From Chitinophagales bacterium (GTDB taxonomy: Bacteria > Bacteroidota > Bacteroidia > Chitinophagales > Saprospiraceae): a stretch of DNA of 64,000 nucleotides. The position numbers and the translations under genes were made by a program. Positions 8,887 through 18,367 of this stretch are shown here, piece by piece (the stretch's first letter is position 1; every line of letters begins with the position of its first letter). The stretch is from contig JAAFIM010000010.1 of NCBI GenBank assembly GCA_013297745.1, positions 1 through 64,000 of the forward strand. The letters run 5' to 3'. The notes beneath the pieces are model-generated. The model did not search any database. It worked only from the letters and a program-made list of their open reading frames with translations, and had not been told where the DNA came from.

Positions 8887-9957
8887 ATGAAAATTAAACA
8901 AATTACCCTGCAAGGGTTTAAAAAATTTACTCAAGCACAAACTTTTTCTTTTTTGGACGAAGATGGCGAAATAAATGAAACAACATTAATTTTAGGGGCT
9001 AATGGTTCTGGCAAAACTTCCATTTTGCAGGCTATAGTTTTGTTGTTGGCTAATACCGCTCAACGCGATTTGAATATAGAAGAACTAAACTGGGGCGGGT
9101 TTCAATATAAATATCTAGCCTCAGGAAATTTACCGAAAATAAGCGCGGATTTTCAATTTACAAATGCGGAATTAGAGGCGACTAAAAAATACGCTGAACA
9201 AATTCATCCTAACACAAAAATTGGAAATTTGCAAACTGCGATATTAAATTGGGATTTTAAACAAAAAAAATCTGTGGCTGTTGGCGGAAGTTCTGTATTT
9301 TGGCAATTTTGTGGGTATCAATATGCTAAGCAATTAAACACAATTACCACTGAATACACCCAACTTTTTGAGAGCGTAGGGACAGTTTATTGGTATACAG
9401 AACAGCGAAATTCCAACGATTTTAATCACAAATATAAGGTTGATGATGAAAAAATGAACCATTTTCGCCGTTTTTTAGCTGACGCTTACAATTTTCATAT
9501 TGCTGTTTCCTCTGGAAAAAGAAAATTACGAGAAGGGCAATTTGATTTTTATGAGCGTTTGAAAAAAAATTACGAATTGGTATTTTCTAATAAAAAATTA
9601 GTCGGTTCTGCTCCCGATTTTAGCTCTACTGATACGACAAATAATGCGCCTGAATTTTTTTTCGCTGACGAAAATGGCAAAGAATATGAACTTGGTTCTA
9701 TGTCGGCAGGCGAGCGGGCAATTTTCCCAATTTTGGTAGATTTTGCGCGTTTAAATATCAATAATTCTATTATCATTATTGACGAAATAGAACTTCATTT
9801 ACATATTTCCTTGCAACAGGATTTTATAAAATCTTTGCTTAAATTGGGCAAAAATAATCAATTTATTTTTACCTCTCATTCCAGCAGCGTAGTCGCTTTT
9901 TTTGATGAAAGCCAAATTATACGCTTGGACGAAAACGGTAAACAAATCAAAAAATAA
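8887..9957 (+). CDS. AAA/ABC-type ATPase, AriA-like partner of a DUF4435 protein (candidate PARIS-like defence)
   Basis: The 356-residue product has the RecF/SMC-like ATPase layout seen in OLD-family and AAA_15/AAA_21 proteins. Its N terminus is IKQITLQGFKKF, with Walker A GANGSGKTS at residues 37-45. An ABC-like signature, SMSAGER, lies near 270, Walker B IIIIDEIELHLH near 297, and the H-switch TSHSSS near 330. It has no TOPRIM domain of its own; the next gene, 6 bp downstream, supplies a TOPRIM-like one. Established knowledge: in PARIS, the ATPase AriA and the DUF4435 TOPRIM nuclease AriB form such a pair and cause abortive infection. Here this is an inference. The protein is shorter than I would expect for a typical AriA. 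The gene looks more AT-rich than the polysaccharide genes that follow. Confidence 0.75.
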   Translation: MKIKQITLQGFKKFTQAQTFSFLDEDGEINETTLILGANGSGKTSILQAIVLLLANTAQRDLNIEELNWGGFQYKYLASGNLPKISADFQFTNAELEATKKYAEQIHPNTKIGNLQTAILNWDFKQKKSVAVGGSSVFWQFCGYQYAKQLNTITTEYTQLFESVGTVYWYTEQRNSNDFNHKYKVDDEKMNHFRRFLADAYNFHIAVSSGKRKLREGQFDFYERLKKNYELVFSNKKLVGSAPDFSSTDTTNNAPEFFFADENGKEYELGSMSAGERAIFPILVDFARLNINNSIIIIDEIELHLHISLQQDFIKSLLKLGKNNQFIFTSHSSSVVAFFDESQIIRLDENGKQIKK

Positions 9958-9963
9958 TCAAGA

Positions 9964-10767
9964 ATGGCAAAATTGACCGTTTATTGTGAAGGCACCAAAA
10001 ATAGTTGGGATTACCAAATTTTAGATAAAGTGTTTGAAGGTAAAAATTTCTCTATTTCTGCTTTGGGTGGGGTAGGAGGTTCTTATGCTACCGTTCAGTA
10101 CATAGAAAAAACTGCTAATTCCATTAGTTTTATTTTTTTTAGAGATAGAGATTTTGATTTTCCATTGTTAGAAAATACAAATTTGCAGCCTCACCCAGAG
10201 AAAAAGTATGTTTATTTTGGGCAAAGAGTAACGATAGAAAATTATTTATTTAATGTTGACGGTTTTTATCAATTTGTTTGCCAAGAAAAATTAAATGCTA
10301 AATATAATTTATCTACACAAGAAGCTGTAAATCTGTTGTTTATAAATGCTGCTAAACAAATAACTGAATATCAAGCAGTGCGCCACGCTATGGCGGCTAT
10401 GCGCACAGAAAAAACCAATTTTGGTACAACTTGGCTTGATGGCAGCAAAGAACTACCAGAAAAATTAGACTTAAAATACTGCCAAGCGTTGGCTTACGCG
10501 AAAATAAAATCTGCTTTTGATTTGGCGCAAAATTGGACAGAAATAAATTTTAAACAAAAAATTCAGGAGTTCTTAACCCGATTTCAACAAGCTGAATTTT
10601 ATAATAATTTTGAGTTTTTAATTTGGTTTCAGGGTAAAAATTTTGCTCAATCTTTACAATTGCTTTGTCCTGAGTTTCCTTTGAAAACTTACTATAAGTA
10701 TGCTTTATCTCAATTTGATTACACGTTATTCCCTGATTTACAAGAACTTAGGGAATTAGCGAATTAA
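9964..10767 (+). CDS. DUF4435/TOPRIM-like protein, AriB-like (candidate effector nuclease)
   Basis: The 267-residue product starts with a TOPRIM-like strand and catalytic Glu (VYCEGTKNSWDYQIL, Glu9). It continues with a Gly-rich turn (ALGGVGGSYA) and an acidic cluster, FFRDRDFD (Asp61, Asp63, Asp65), then IENYL at 91-95, the motif I associate with DUF4435. The remainder is helical with no recognisable domain. In PARIS, AriB of this family is held by AriA and, once released, acts as a tRNA-cleaving nuclease; that role here is inferred from architecture and gene order only. It lies 6 bp behind the ATPase and 27 bp ahead of the nucleotide-sugar dehydrogenase, so it may share a transcript with both. 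Alternatives are another ATPase-TOPRIM pair related to OLD or Gabija. Confidence 0.72.
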   Translation: MAKLTVYCEGTKNSWDYQILDKVFEGKNFSISALGGVGGSYATVQYIEKTANSISFIFFRDRDFDFPLLENTNLQPHPEKKYVYFGQRVTIENYLFNVDGFYQFVCQEKLNAKYNLSTQEAVNLLFINAAKQITEYQAVRHAMAAMRTEKTNFGTTWLDGSKELPEKLDLKYCQALAYAKIKSAFDLAQNWTEINFKQKIQEFLTRFQQAEFYNNFEFLIWFQGKNFAQSLQLLCPEFPLKTYYKYALSQFDYTLFPDLQELRELAN

Positions 10768-10794
10768 ATACAAAACTTCTCAAAATATAAAATA

Positions 10795-12090
10795 ATGTAT
10801 TCCCAACTTCTCAATAAAGAAAAAAAATTAGCAGTTATCGGCTTGGGTTATGTAGGCTTGCCTATAGCTTTGGCTTTTGCCAAAAAATTGTCTGTTATAG
10901 GTTTTGATATTAACGCCGAGCGGGTGGCTTTGATGCAGCAGCATATTGACCCGAGCAAAGAGTTGGAACGGGCAGCTTTTGAGGGTTGTGATATTCAATT
11001 TACGCACAAGTTGGAGGATTTGCGCCAAGCGCATTTTTTCGTGGTGGCTGTTCCCACCCCTATTGACGAGTATAATATCCCCAACTTGCGCCCGCTATTA
11101 TCGGCGGCTGATACGGTAGGGAAAGTACTCAAAGTGGGCGATTATGTCGTCTTTGAATCTACAGTTTATCCTGGCTCTACAGAAGAGGATTGCCTGCCCA
11201 TTTTAGAGCATTTATCTGGGTTGGAATTGGGCAAAGATTTCAAAATTGGCTATTCTCCCGAGCGCATCAACCCAGGCGATAAAGAACGCACGATTGATAA
11301 AATCGTAAAAGTGGTGTCAGGTAGCGATGCTGAAGCGTTGGAAAATATAGCCCAAACTTACGAGCTGATAATTAGCGCGGGCGTACATCGCGCCAGCAGT
11401 ATAAAAGTAGCCGAAGCCGCCAAAATTATAGAAAATACCCAACGGGATGTGAATATCGCTTTGATGAACGAATTATCGCTGATTTTTGAAAAAATGGGTA
11501 TCAACACCCACGAAGTTCTACAAGCTGCGGGTACAAAATGGAATTTTCTAAAATTTTCTCCAGGATTGGTGGGCGGACATTGCATAGGGGTTGACCCTTA
11601 TTATTTGACCCACAAAGCGCAAAAATTGGGTTATAAACCCGAAGTGATTTTGAGCGGCCGCCGCATCAACGACAGCATAGCCGAACACGTGGCTTTGCGC
11701 ACAGTCCAATTGTTGCTAAAACAGCATAAAACGCCCCAAGCGTCAAAAGTGTTGGTTTTGGGGATTACTTTCAAAGAGAATGTGGCTGATATAAGAAACT
11801 CCAAAGTGGCTGATATTGTTCGCTCTTTGCGCGAGTTTGAAACCCAAGTTGATGTTTGCGACCCGCACGCCGATAGCGAGGAGGTTTTGCACGAGTATGG
11901 TTTTAGCCTCCAGCCTCAAATTGGTGAAAATTACGATGCGATTATAGTTGCCGTTCCCCACCAAGCGTATAAAGAGTTATCTATCAACGATTTGAGAAAA
12001 TTAGCTTGCGCCCAAAACCCTATCTTGATGGATTTGAAAAGCCTTTATCACGGGCAAGAAAAACAGGATTTTGTGGTTTGGAGTTTGTAA
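10795..12090 (+). CDS. Nucleotide-sugar 6-dehydrogenase (WbpO/TviB type, UDP-HexNAc to UDP-HexNAcA)
   Basis: A UDP-glucose/GDP-mannose dehydrogenase-family enzyme that oxidises a UDP-sugar C6 to the uronic acid with two NAD+. The 431-residue product has the N-terminal Rossmann motif GLGYVGLP (residues 16-23) and VPTPIDE. The catalytic Cys263 sits in GGHCIGVDPYYL, and a C-terminal UDP-binding domain includes GITFKENVADIRNSK. The GHCIGVDPYYL form and the absence of typical UDP-glucose dehydrogenase features favour the UDP-GlcNAc/GalNAc (WbpO, TviB) subgroup. It opens the polysaccharide locus and would feed the glycosyltransferases further downstream. Exact substrate uncertain. Confidence 0.9.
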   Translation: MYSQLLNKEKKLAVIGLGYVGLPIALAFAKKLSVIGFDINAERVALMQQHIDPSKELERAAFEGCDIQFTHKLEDLRQAHFFVVAVPTPIDEYNIPNLRPLLSAADTVGKVLKVGDYVVFESTVYPGSTEEDCLPILEHLSGLELGKDFKIGYSPERINPGDKERTIDKIVKVVSGSDAEALENIAQTYELIISAGVHRASSIKVAEAAKIIENTQRDVNIALMNELSLIFEKMGINTHEVLQAAGTKWNFLKFSPGLVGGHCIGVDPYYLTHKAQKLGYKPEVILSGRRINDSIAEHVALRTVQLLLKQHKTPQASKVLVLGITFKENVADIRNSKVADIVRSLREFETQVDVCDPHADSEEVLHEYGFSLQPQIGENYDAIIVAVPHQAYKELSINDLRKLACAQNPILMDLKSLYHGQEKQDFVVWSL

Positions 12091-12103
12091 AACCATTAAA
12101 AAA

Positions 12104-12535
12104 ATGATGCGATTATTTATTTTAATTGCCGTTCTTTCGTTCGCCACATTTTTGCAGGGGCAGAATGATTGCGTTTATAATCGCGCCCAATTCAAACAGG
12201 ATAAAAACTATCTGGAAAGAGTGCCTTTTTTTGCTGGTTTATTCGATGAAAAAGGTTGTTTGAAAATGGACGAGTTGGTATTAAAAGCACATTTTGGGTA
12301 TCAATTCGGTAGTTTAAAACGGTATTTTTCCACTCAAGCCAATCGTTATTTTTGGATTTGGTTTGAGGGTAAAAGCGTTAGTTTTTTTGAAGATGGGGGC
12401 AGCGTAAGCAATGATGATTATTTTTGGGCTAGGAATTATCCTTATTCTCTTCAAATTCCTAAAAAAGGTGGATTGGTGAGAATTTCTGCTGGTTGTTACT
12501 GGAAGGATTTTGGTGAAATGGAGCGCATAGAATAA
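12104..12535 (+). CDS. Small secreted protein, function unknown
   Basis: The start is set at ATG 12104, since MMRLFILIAVLSFATFLQGQ is a clear signal peptide. The upstream extension begins with TTG inside the preceding gene. The product has 143 residues, two Cys in the mature part (NDCVYN, KGCLKMDE) and a third near the C terminus (SAGCYWKDF), and alternating aromatic residues consistent with a beta-rich fold. I recognise no family. It starts 13 bases after the dehydrogenase and ends before a hairpin terminator, so it may be the last gene of that transcript. Confidence 0.6.
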   Translation: MMRLFILIAVLSFATFLQGQNDCVYNRAQFKQDKNYLERVPFFAGLFDEKGCLKMDELVLKAHFGYQFGSLKRYFSTQANRYFWIWFEGKSVSFFEDGGSVSNDDYFWARNYPYSLQIPKKGGLVRISAGCYWKDFGEMERIE

Positions 12536-12544
12536 ACTACAAAG

Positions 12545-12577
12545 AGCGGGACGTAAAACGTTTCCGCTTTTTTTTTG
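12545..12577 (+). terminator. Rho-independent terminator
   Basis: An imperfect stem, AGCGGGACGT/ACGTTTCCGCT, is followed by a run of nine T. It separates the dehydrogenase transcript from the giant repeat protein. Confidence 0.7.
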
Positions 12578-12640
12578 CTATTTTTCCATAATTTTCATAT
12601 CTTTTTTGCCCTTTTTTCGTTTAAATGATAGCAAAGTATG

Positions 12641-12648
12641 TACTTTTG
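12641..12648 (+). promoter_or_regulatory. Candidate -7 element of the giant secreted protein
   Basis: TACTTTTG matches TAnnTTTG and lies 30 bases before the start codon at 12679. The -33 region is only T-rich. Confidence 0.5.
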
Positions 12649-12678
12649 TGTTCTTTTTGATAAAAAAATACTCCCGCT

Positions 12679-15600
12679 ATGAATAAATATATTTACCCAA
12701 TCCTTTTTTTTATAACAATTTGCTTTTCAAGTTTTTGCGCAGCACAACCTGTAGTTAATTTGGGCAATGATACCAGCACTTGCGCCGCTTCTATCCAACT
12801 GAACGCGGGCAATCCAACCGCTTCTTTTCTTTGGAATACGGGCGCGACCACCCAAACTATAACCGTTTCTAACACAGGAACTTATAGCGTAACTGTTACC
12901 GATATGAGCGGTAGCGGCAGCGATGCTGTGCTGGTCAATTTCGTACCAACGCCAACTTTTAGCATAAACGATACCAACCTTTGCGCTGGAGTTAATACCT
13001 TGACTATCAACGGCTTAAATGGGCTTTTATACAGTTGGTACGATGCGGCTACTGGGGGGAATTTATTGAATATAGGGCAAACTTTAACCACTAATTTTTC
13101 CACTTCTCGCAGTTATTTTATAGAAGCTGCCAATGTCGAAAATACGCGCTTGGGGGGCGGTTTGGCTAATTTTTTGGTTGGTGGTGGTTCTAATTATTAC
13201 AATATCAACACGCCGCGTGGGTTGGTTTTTGACATAACTCAGCCTGTTCGGTTGTCGTCTGTGCAAATTCCCGTACAAGGGGGAACACTAACTGCGACCT
13301 TGCAAATTTTCAATAATGCTAACCAACTTGTTTATAATCAACCGAATATAAACTTAGTAGCTGGATTTAATACGGTAATTATCAACCAAGATTTTAACGT
13401 GGGTACAGGGTTTAGGATTATGTTGGATAATATCGTGGGCAGCGGACAACTGCACGTGAGCGCGGGGGGAAGTTTGGTTTATCCGATGAATAACGGGCCT
13501 ATTAGGCTGACAAGTGGCTATTTCAACGGCGCGCCAACGACGGGGCAGTATAATTTTTTCTATAATTTTGTTGTTTTAGATGTTTTATGTGTTAGCCCTC
13601 GAGATGAGGTTCAAGTAACAGTTAATCCTTCGCCTGTTTTATTTTTGCCTAATGATACTAGCACTTGCGCAGGTAATTTGGATTTGAATGCTTTTTCCCT
13701 CAATGCAACTTATCTATGGAACAATAACGCCACCACTTCCACCATCAATGTCACTACAAGCGGCTTATACGCGGTAACAGTTACCGCTGCTGGCTGTTCT
13801 ACAGTAGATAGCAGCCGCGTTTTGGTGTCTTCAACGCCTACTTTTTCTATTAATGATACTACAGTTTGTTCTGGGGTTAATACCTTGACTATCAATGGTG
13901 CGAACGGGGTTTTATATAATTGGTATGATGCGGCTATAGGGGGGAATTTATTAAACATAGGGCAAACGCTAACCGCTAACTTTAGCAGTTCGCGCAGTTA
14001 TTTTATAGAAGCAGCTAGTGTTACAAATACGCGTTTTGGGGGCGGTTTAGCTAATTTTTTGGTAGGAGGCGGTTCTGGTTATTACAATATCAATACAGCA
14101 CGAGGCTTGGTTTTTGATATTACTCAACCTGTTAGGCTTACTTCTGTGCAAATTCCCGTTTTGAATGGTAGTTTAACCGCAACTCTGCAAATTTTTAATA
14201 ATGCTAATCAACTTATTTATAATCAACCTAATATAAATTTGGTGGCTGGTTTTAATACGGTAATTATCAATCAAGATTTTAACGTAGGCACAGGATTTAG
14301 AATTATGCTGACTAATATAGTGGGCAGCGGACAATTACACGTTAGTGCTGGAAGCAGTTTGGTTTATCCGATGAACAATGGGCCTATTCGGCTGACAAGC
14401 GGCTATTTTAATAACGCAGCCACAACAGGGCAGTATAATTTTTTCTATAATTTTTTCGTTCTCAATGTTTTATGTGTTAGCCCTCGAGACGAGGTTCAAG
14501 TAACAGTTAATCCTTCGCCTTTAGTTAATTTTCCCAGTGATACAACTTTATGCAGCCAATCTCCTTTAATTTTGGATGTCAGCAATGCCAATTCTAGCTA
14601 TCTTTGGAGTACGGGCGAAACCACAGCCAACATCTCTTTATTTCAAACGGATAGGGTTTGGGTGCGGGTTTTAAGGGGGGCTTGTCTGGCGACGGACACA
14701 GTTCAGGCTTATTTATTGGATACAGCCCAATTTATAGCAAATGACACCACTTTTTGCGCTGGTTTGCGCACGGTTTATATCCAAGGCGGGAATAATTTCA
14801 GCTATTTGTGGTGGAACGCGCCCACATCGGGAAACATACAGAATGAGGGGTTGAGTTTTACCCAAAATTTTACCAATTTAGCCACTTATCACATACAAGC
14901 GCAAACCGCCCGCGCTACTTTTTTTGAGGGTTTGGTAGACAATCAACAGATTAACGGCGCTAGTTCTGCATTTTATAACATAACGGATACGCGCGGGATG
15001 ACTTTTACCGCCTTGAGCAATTTTTTGCTAAAATCTGTGCTAATTTACGCCGACGGGTTGGTCAATGGGCAGGTAGAACTGCAACAAACCAATGGGGCGG
15101 TTATTTACAGTAAAAATATCAGCTTAGTTTCTGGTGCGAATCGGGTGCAGTTGAATTTTCCCGTTACTGCGGGTAATTATAGGATTGTGTTGAGAAATCC
15201 TACAGGTGGCGGGCAATTATTCGCCGATGCGCCCGATGCGGGAGCGACTTATCCGCTTAATTATCAACATATTAGACTAACTGCTACGATTGTTAATAAT
15301 AATGTGGTAACGGCTGGTTTTGTGGGTCAAATTTATAACCATTTCTATAATTGGGAGATAGTGGAAACGGCTTGCCCAACGGCGCGTTATCCGTTGGCGG
15401 TGAATATCTTGCCCACGCCCGTGTTGAATTTGCCCGTTGATACGGTGATTTGTGGGCTTTCGGTGGGGCTTAACGCCAATCATCCCAACAATACCAACGC
15501 CGCTTACGCTTGGACTACAGGAGAAACCACCGCGCAAATTGTTGTAAATCAATCTAATACTTACGCAGTTACAGCTACTATCGGCCAATGTGAAGTGGTA

Positions 15601-18315
15601 GATACTTGCCGCGTGGAGGTTGCCAATCCGCCCACTTTCGTACAAGCTCCCAATGACACTACAGTATGCGGGGGAACGCTGACTTTGCGCGCTACCACTG
15701 ACGGATTTTTGCCCGCTTGGTATGCAGATTCCAACAGTTTGAACCCGTTAATTATCGCAGATTCAATCGTTTATAACGCCACAGTTGATGATACAATCTG
15801 GGTGGCTGGGCTTGGTTTTATGCCCAAACTGAACACTTACGGGCAAATTTCGCAAGGGCAGGTTTTCCCCACCAATTACGTTTCGCCCCGCTCTATGTAC
15901 GCCACGCGCGGGCTGGAGTTTGATGTTAGAACCACGATAAAATTAGACCAAGTTTCCATTTTTATAGATTCGGCTGCTACAAGGGCTAAAATTATCTTGT
16001 TGGATAGGTTTGGTTTTGTTAGAAATAGCCTTTGGGCGAATTTGGCTGTGGGCGAAAATATCGTCAATCTCAATTGGGTTATTTTATCCGATGCTGGGTA
16101 TAAAATCGTTTTAGATAGTATAAGCGGGGGCAAGCCTTACGCGAATTTTGGCAGCTTTCCTATGGTTTATCCCGAAATGGTTATCCAACGGGGTTATCCT
16201 GCCGTAATTGGTAGTGTTTATAATTATTTTTTCAAACTGAAAATTTCCACCCCTTCTTGCGCCACTCTGCGCGAGCCTGTGCGGATAACCGTGCCGCCTT
16301 TTCCTGTGCTAATCATCCCAACTGATACCGCCATTTGCAACAATCCCGCCCCCATAACCTTAACCGCTACAGCAAACAATCCAAATTATACCTATCGCTG
16401 GCAAACGGGCGCGACAAGCAACAATTTTATCGCTTTGTCCTCTGGCTATTATTCGGTAACGGTTACCAATCAAGGGCTTTGTTCGGTAAGCCAAAATGTG
16501 TTGGTGCAATATCTCAGCACGCCTTCAGCTCCCAACGTTTCAGATATGGATATTTGCAGTTCGCAACAGATGAATTTGTTGCAATCAAATCCTAATCAAA
16601 TCTATAATTGGTTTAATATCAACGGATTACAAACTTATATCAATGCGCCTTATTCTGTTTATGTGCGCGATACGACCGATTTTATAGTAGAAAATGCAGC
16701 TCGCGCGCAAACCCGCTTAGGGGCGCAAGCAGCAAACAATCCACAAAATTTGAATTTATACAACAATTTTATCATCCCCAACACGTTTAATGTTTTGGAA
16801 TGGGCAGTTTTAGACTCTGTAGCTGTGTATTTGGAGACTGCGCCCGCTACTTTTCAGGTGGTTTTGCGCAATAGCGCTGGGCAGATTATCAACAGCAAAA
16901 CGGTAACGGTCAATAATGCCAGAACTAAAACCTTTTTACCTTTGGGTTTTTCGCTCGCGCCTGCCAACGGTTATCAGCTACAGTTTGCGAATATCAACAG
17001 CCGCTTTTTGGTTAATCCAACCCCAAGTAATTCATCAAATGGTTCAAATATCGCCGTTCTAACTGGCACGAATCTTGCTGGGGTTAATTATCCCTGTTTT
17101 TTTGATTGGCATTTCGGCTACGCTTTGGCGGGTTGTGTGTCGGCTGCGGATACTTTTCGCGTGGCTGTGCGCTTGCCGCTAATTTTGCCCGATACGGCGG
17201 TTTTTGTTTGCGATAGTTATCTAGCTGATGCGAGTGCGGCTTTTGCCAACTCTTACTTGTGGTCAAATGGGGCTACAACCGATACGACCACTTTGCGCCA
17301 AGCTGGTGTTTATACGGTTACGATTTCTGACGGCGCGGCTTGTGTGGGGGTAGATACTGTACAAATTTCAAAACCTATGCCTGTGGGTTTGCCCACGAAT
17401 GGGATTAGCTGCGAGCGGCTTTTGGTGAGTAATTATTCTAATGTTCCCAACGCGAGTTTCTTGTGGAGTATAGGCGCGACCACTTCAACCCTCCTAATTC
17501 CCGATACGGCTTCTTACCGACTAACCGTAACCACTCCCGAAGGTTGTGTGTTGGTGGATAGCGCGCATATTACCCAAATAGAGCGAGTGCCGTTTTTTGA
17601 TTTGGGTTTGAACAGAAATATCTGCGTGGGCGATACGCTTTTCGATGGCACTTTAGCAGAAAATCCTGGGGTAACTTACCGCTGGAGTACAGGAAGTACA
17701 GCAAGGTTTATTATCATCAATAATTCTGGACTTTATACGATAACTTCCACCACTCCCAACGGTTGTACGGCTACAGATGCGGTGATTATAACCGCCCAAA
17801 ATCCACCTATAGCCAACTTTTTGGTGTTTTATCAACAGAACTTAAGTGTGGGGTTGAATAATTTATCCCAAAATTTTGACACTTATTATTACGATTATGG
17901 GGTGAATACGGGGGGAACTTCTTCAGCTTTTTACACTTACGATACGGCGGGCTGTTACAATATCCGTTTATTCGTACAAAGTGCTTGCGGAGAAGACAGC
18001 ACTTCGCGCTGGGTGGCTATGAACAGTAATTGCGATACGACGGCTGTTGAGGAGATTTTTTACCAAAAATTAGCCTTTGATTTTGAAATTTATCCCAATC
18101 CCAACCAAGGTTATTTTAACATAAAAGCTAATCAAATCGCAGCCGAAAGTCAAATTTTTATCTATAACGCACAAGGGCAATTGGTTTATAATCAGTTAGT
18201 TGATAATCAAAGTTTGTTAAATATAGCTATTCCCAACTTAAGCAAAGGTTTATACTATTTGCGCTGGGTTTCGCCCCAAATTAGCCAAAGTAAAACTTTT
18301 ATCATTAGCAATTAG
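12679..18315 (+). CDS. Giant secreted repeat protein with C-terminal T9SS type A sorting domain
   Basis: A 1878-residue cell-surface protein. The signal peptide (about 1-22, ending FCAAQP) is followed by recurring Ig/PKD-like beta modules marked LNAGNPTASFLWNTGATT and YSVTVTD. These alternate with larger blocks that contain SWYDAATGGN, RGLVFDIT, VQIPV, and IFNNANQLVYNQ. Two consecutive 295-residue blocks (DNA period 885 bp, about 12949-13833 and 13834-14718) are nearly identical for most of their length, and more divergent copies follow. The C-terminal 75 residues (FEIYPNPNQGYFNI..., GLYYLRW...) are a Por/T9SS sorting domain, so the protein should cross the outer membrane by T9SS and be anchored or released. 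It is likely an adhesin or gliding-associated surface protein. It splits the polysaccharide locus but has its own promoter-like element. Confidence 0.9.
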   Translation: MNKYIYPILFFITICFSSFCAAQPVVNLGNDTSTCAASIQLNAGNPTASFLWNTGATTQTITVSNTGTYSVTVTDMSGSGSDAVLVNFVPTPTFSINDTNLCAGVNTLTINGLNGLLYSWYDAATGGNLLNIGQTLTTNFSTSRSYFIEAANVENTRLGGGLANFLVGGGSNYYNINTPRGLVFDITQPVRLSSVQIPVQGGTLTATLQIFNNANQLVYNQPNINLVAGFNTVIINQDFNVGTGFRIMLDNIVGSGQLHVSAGGSLVYPMNNGPIRLTSGYFNGAPTTGQYNFFYNFVVLDVLCVSPRDEVQVTVNPSPVLFLPNDTSTCAGNLDLNAFSLNATYLWNNNATTSTINVTTSGLYAVTVTAAGCSTVDSSRVLVSSTPTFSINDTTVCSGVNTLTINGANGVLYNWYDAAIGGNLLNIGQTLTANFSSSRSYFIEAASVTNTRFGGGLANFLVGGGSGYYNINTARGLVFDITQPVRLTSVQIPVLNGSLTATLQIFNNANQLIYNQPNINLVAGFNTVIINQDFNVGTGFRIMLTNIVGSGQLHVSAGSSLVYPMNNGPIRLTSGYFNNAATTGQYNFFYNFFVLNVLCVSPRDEVQVTVNPSPLVNFPSDTTLCSQSPLILDVSNANSSYLWSTGETTANISLFQTDRVWVRVLRGACLATDTVQAYLLDTAQFIANDTTFCAGLRTVYIQGGNNFSYLWWNAPTSGNIQNEGLSFTQNFTNLATYHIQAQTARATFFEGLVDNQQINGASSAFYNITDTRGMTFTALSNFLLKSVLIYADGLVNGQVELQQTNGAVIYSKNISLVSGANRVQLNFPVTAGNYRIVLRNPTGGGQLFADAPDAGATYPLNYQHIRLTATIVNNNVVTAGFVGQIYNHFYNWEIVETACPTARYPLAVNILPTPVLNLPVDTVICGLSVGLNANHPNNTNAAYAWTTGETTAQIVVNQSNTYAVTATIGQCEVVDTCRVEVANPPTFVQAPNDTTVCGGTLTLRATTDGFLPAWYADSNSLNPLIIADSIVYNATVDDTIWVAGLGFMPKLNTYGQISQGQVFPTNYVSPRSMYATRGLEFDVRTTIKLDQVSIFIDSAATRAKIILLDRFGFVRNSLWANLAVGENIVNLNWVILSDAGYKIVLDSISGGKPYANFGSFPMVYPEMVIQRGYPAVIGSVYNYFFKLKISTPSCATLREPVRITVPPFPVLIIPTDTAICNNPAPITLTATANNPNYTYRWQTGATSNNFIALSSGYYSVTVTNQGLCSVSQNVLVQYLSTPSAPNVSDMDICSSQQMNLLQSNPNQIYNWFNINGLQTYINAPYSVYVRDTTDFIVENAARAQTRLGAQAANNPQNLNLYNNFIIPNTFNVLEWAVLDSVAVYLETAPATFQVVLRNSAGQIINSKTVTVNNARTKTFLPLGFSLAPANGYQLQFANINSRFLVNPTPSNSSNGSNIAVLTGTNLAGVNYPCFFDWHFGYALAGCVSAADTFRVAVRLPLILPDTAVFVCDSYLADASAAFANSYLWSNGATTDTTTLRQAGVYTVTISDGAACVGVDTVQISKPMPVGLPTNGISCERLLVSNYSNVPNASFLWSIGATTSTLLIPDTASYRLTVTTPEGCVLVDSAHITQIERVPFFDLGLNRNICVGDTLFDGTLAENPGVTYRWSTGSTARFIIINNSGLYTITSTTPNGCTATDAVIITAQNPPIANFLVFYQQNLSVGLNNLSQNFDTYYYDYGVNTGGTSSAFYTYDTAGCYNIRLFVQSACGEDSTSRWVAMNSNCDTTAVEEIFYQKLAFDFEIYPNPNQGYFNIKANQIAAESQIFIYNAQGQLVYNQLVDNQSLLNIAIPNLSKGLYYLRWVSPQISQSKTFIISN

Positions 18316-18326
18316 AAAATAAAAGC

Positions 18327-18334
18327 TACTTTTG
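18327..18334 (+). promoter_or_regulatory. Candidate -7 element of the polysaccharide export operon
   Basis: TACTTTTG matches TAnnTTTG, 33 bases before the permease start codon. It probably drives 18368-28025, whose genes are closely packed. Confidence 0.5.
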
Positions 18335-18367
18335 CGCGCTTAAATTTTTTTCGTTTATATTATTGTT

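Noticed and set aside
8887-10767. Reading the pair as a Gabija system
   Set aside because: In Gabija the ATPase and TOPRIM are fused in GajA and the partner is a UvrD-like helicase; here the domains are on separate genes and no helicase is present.
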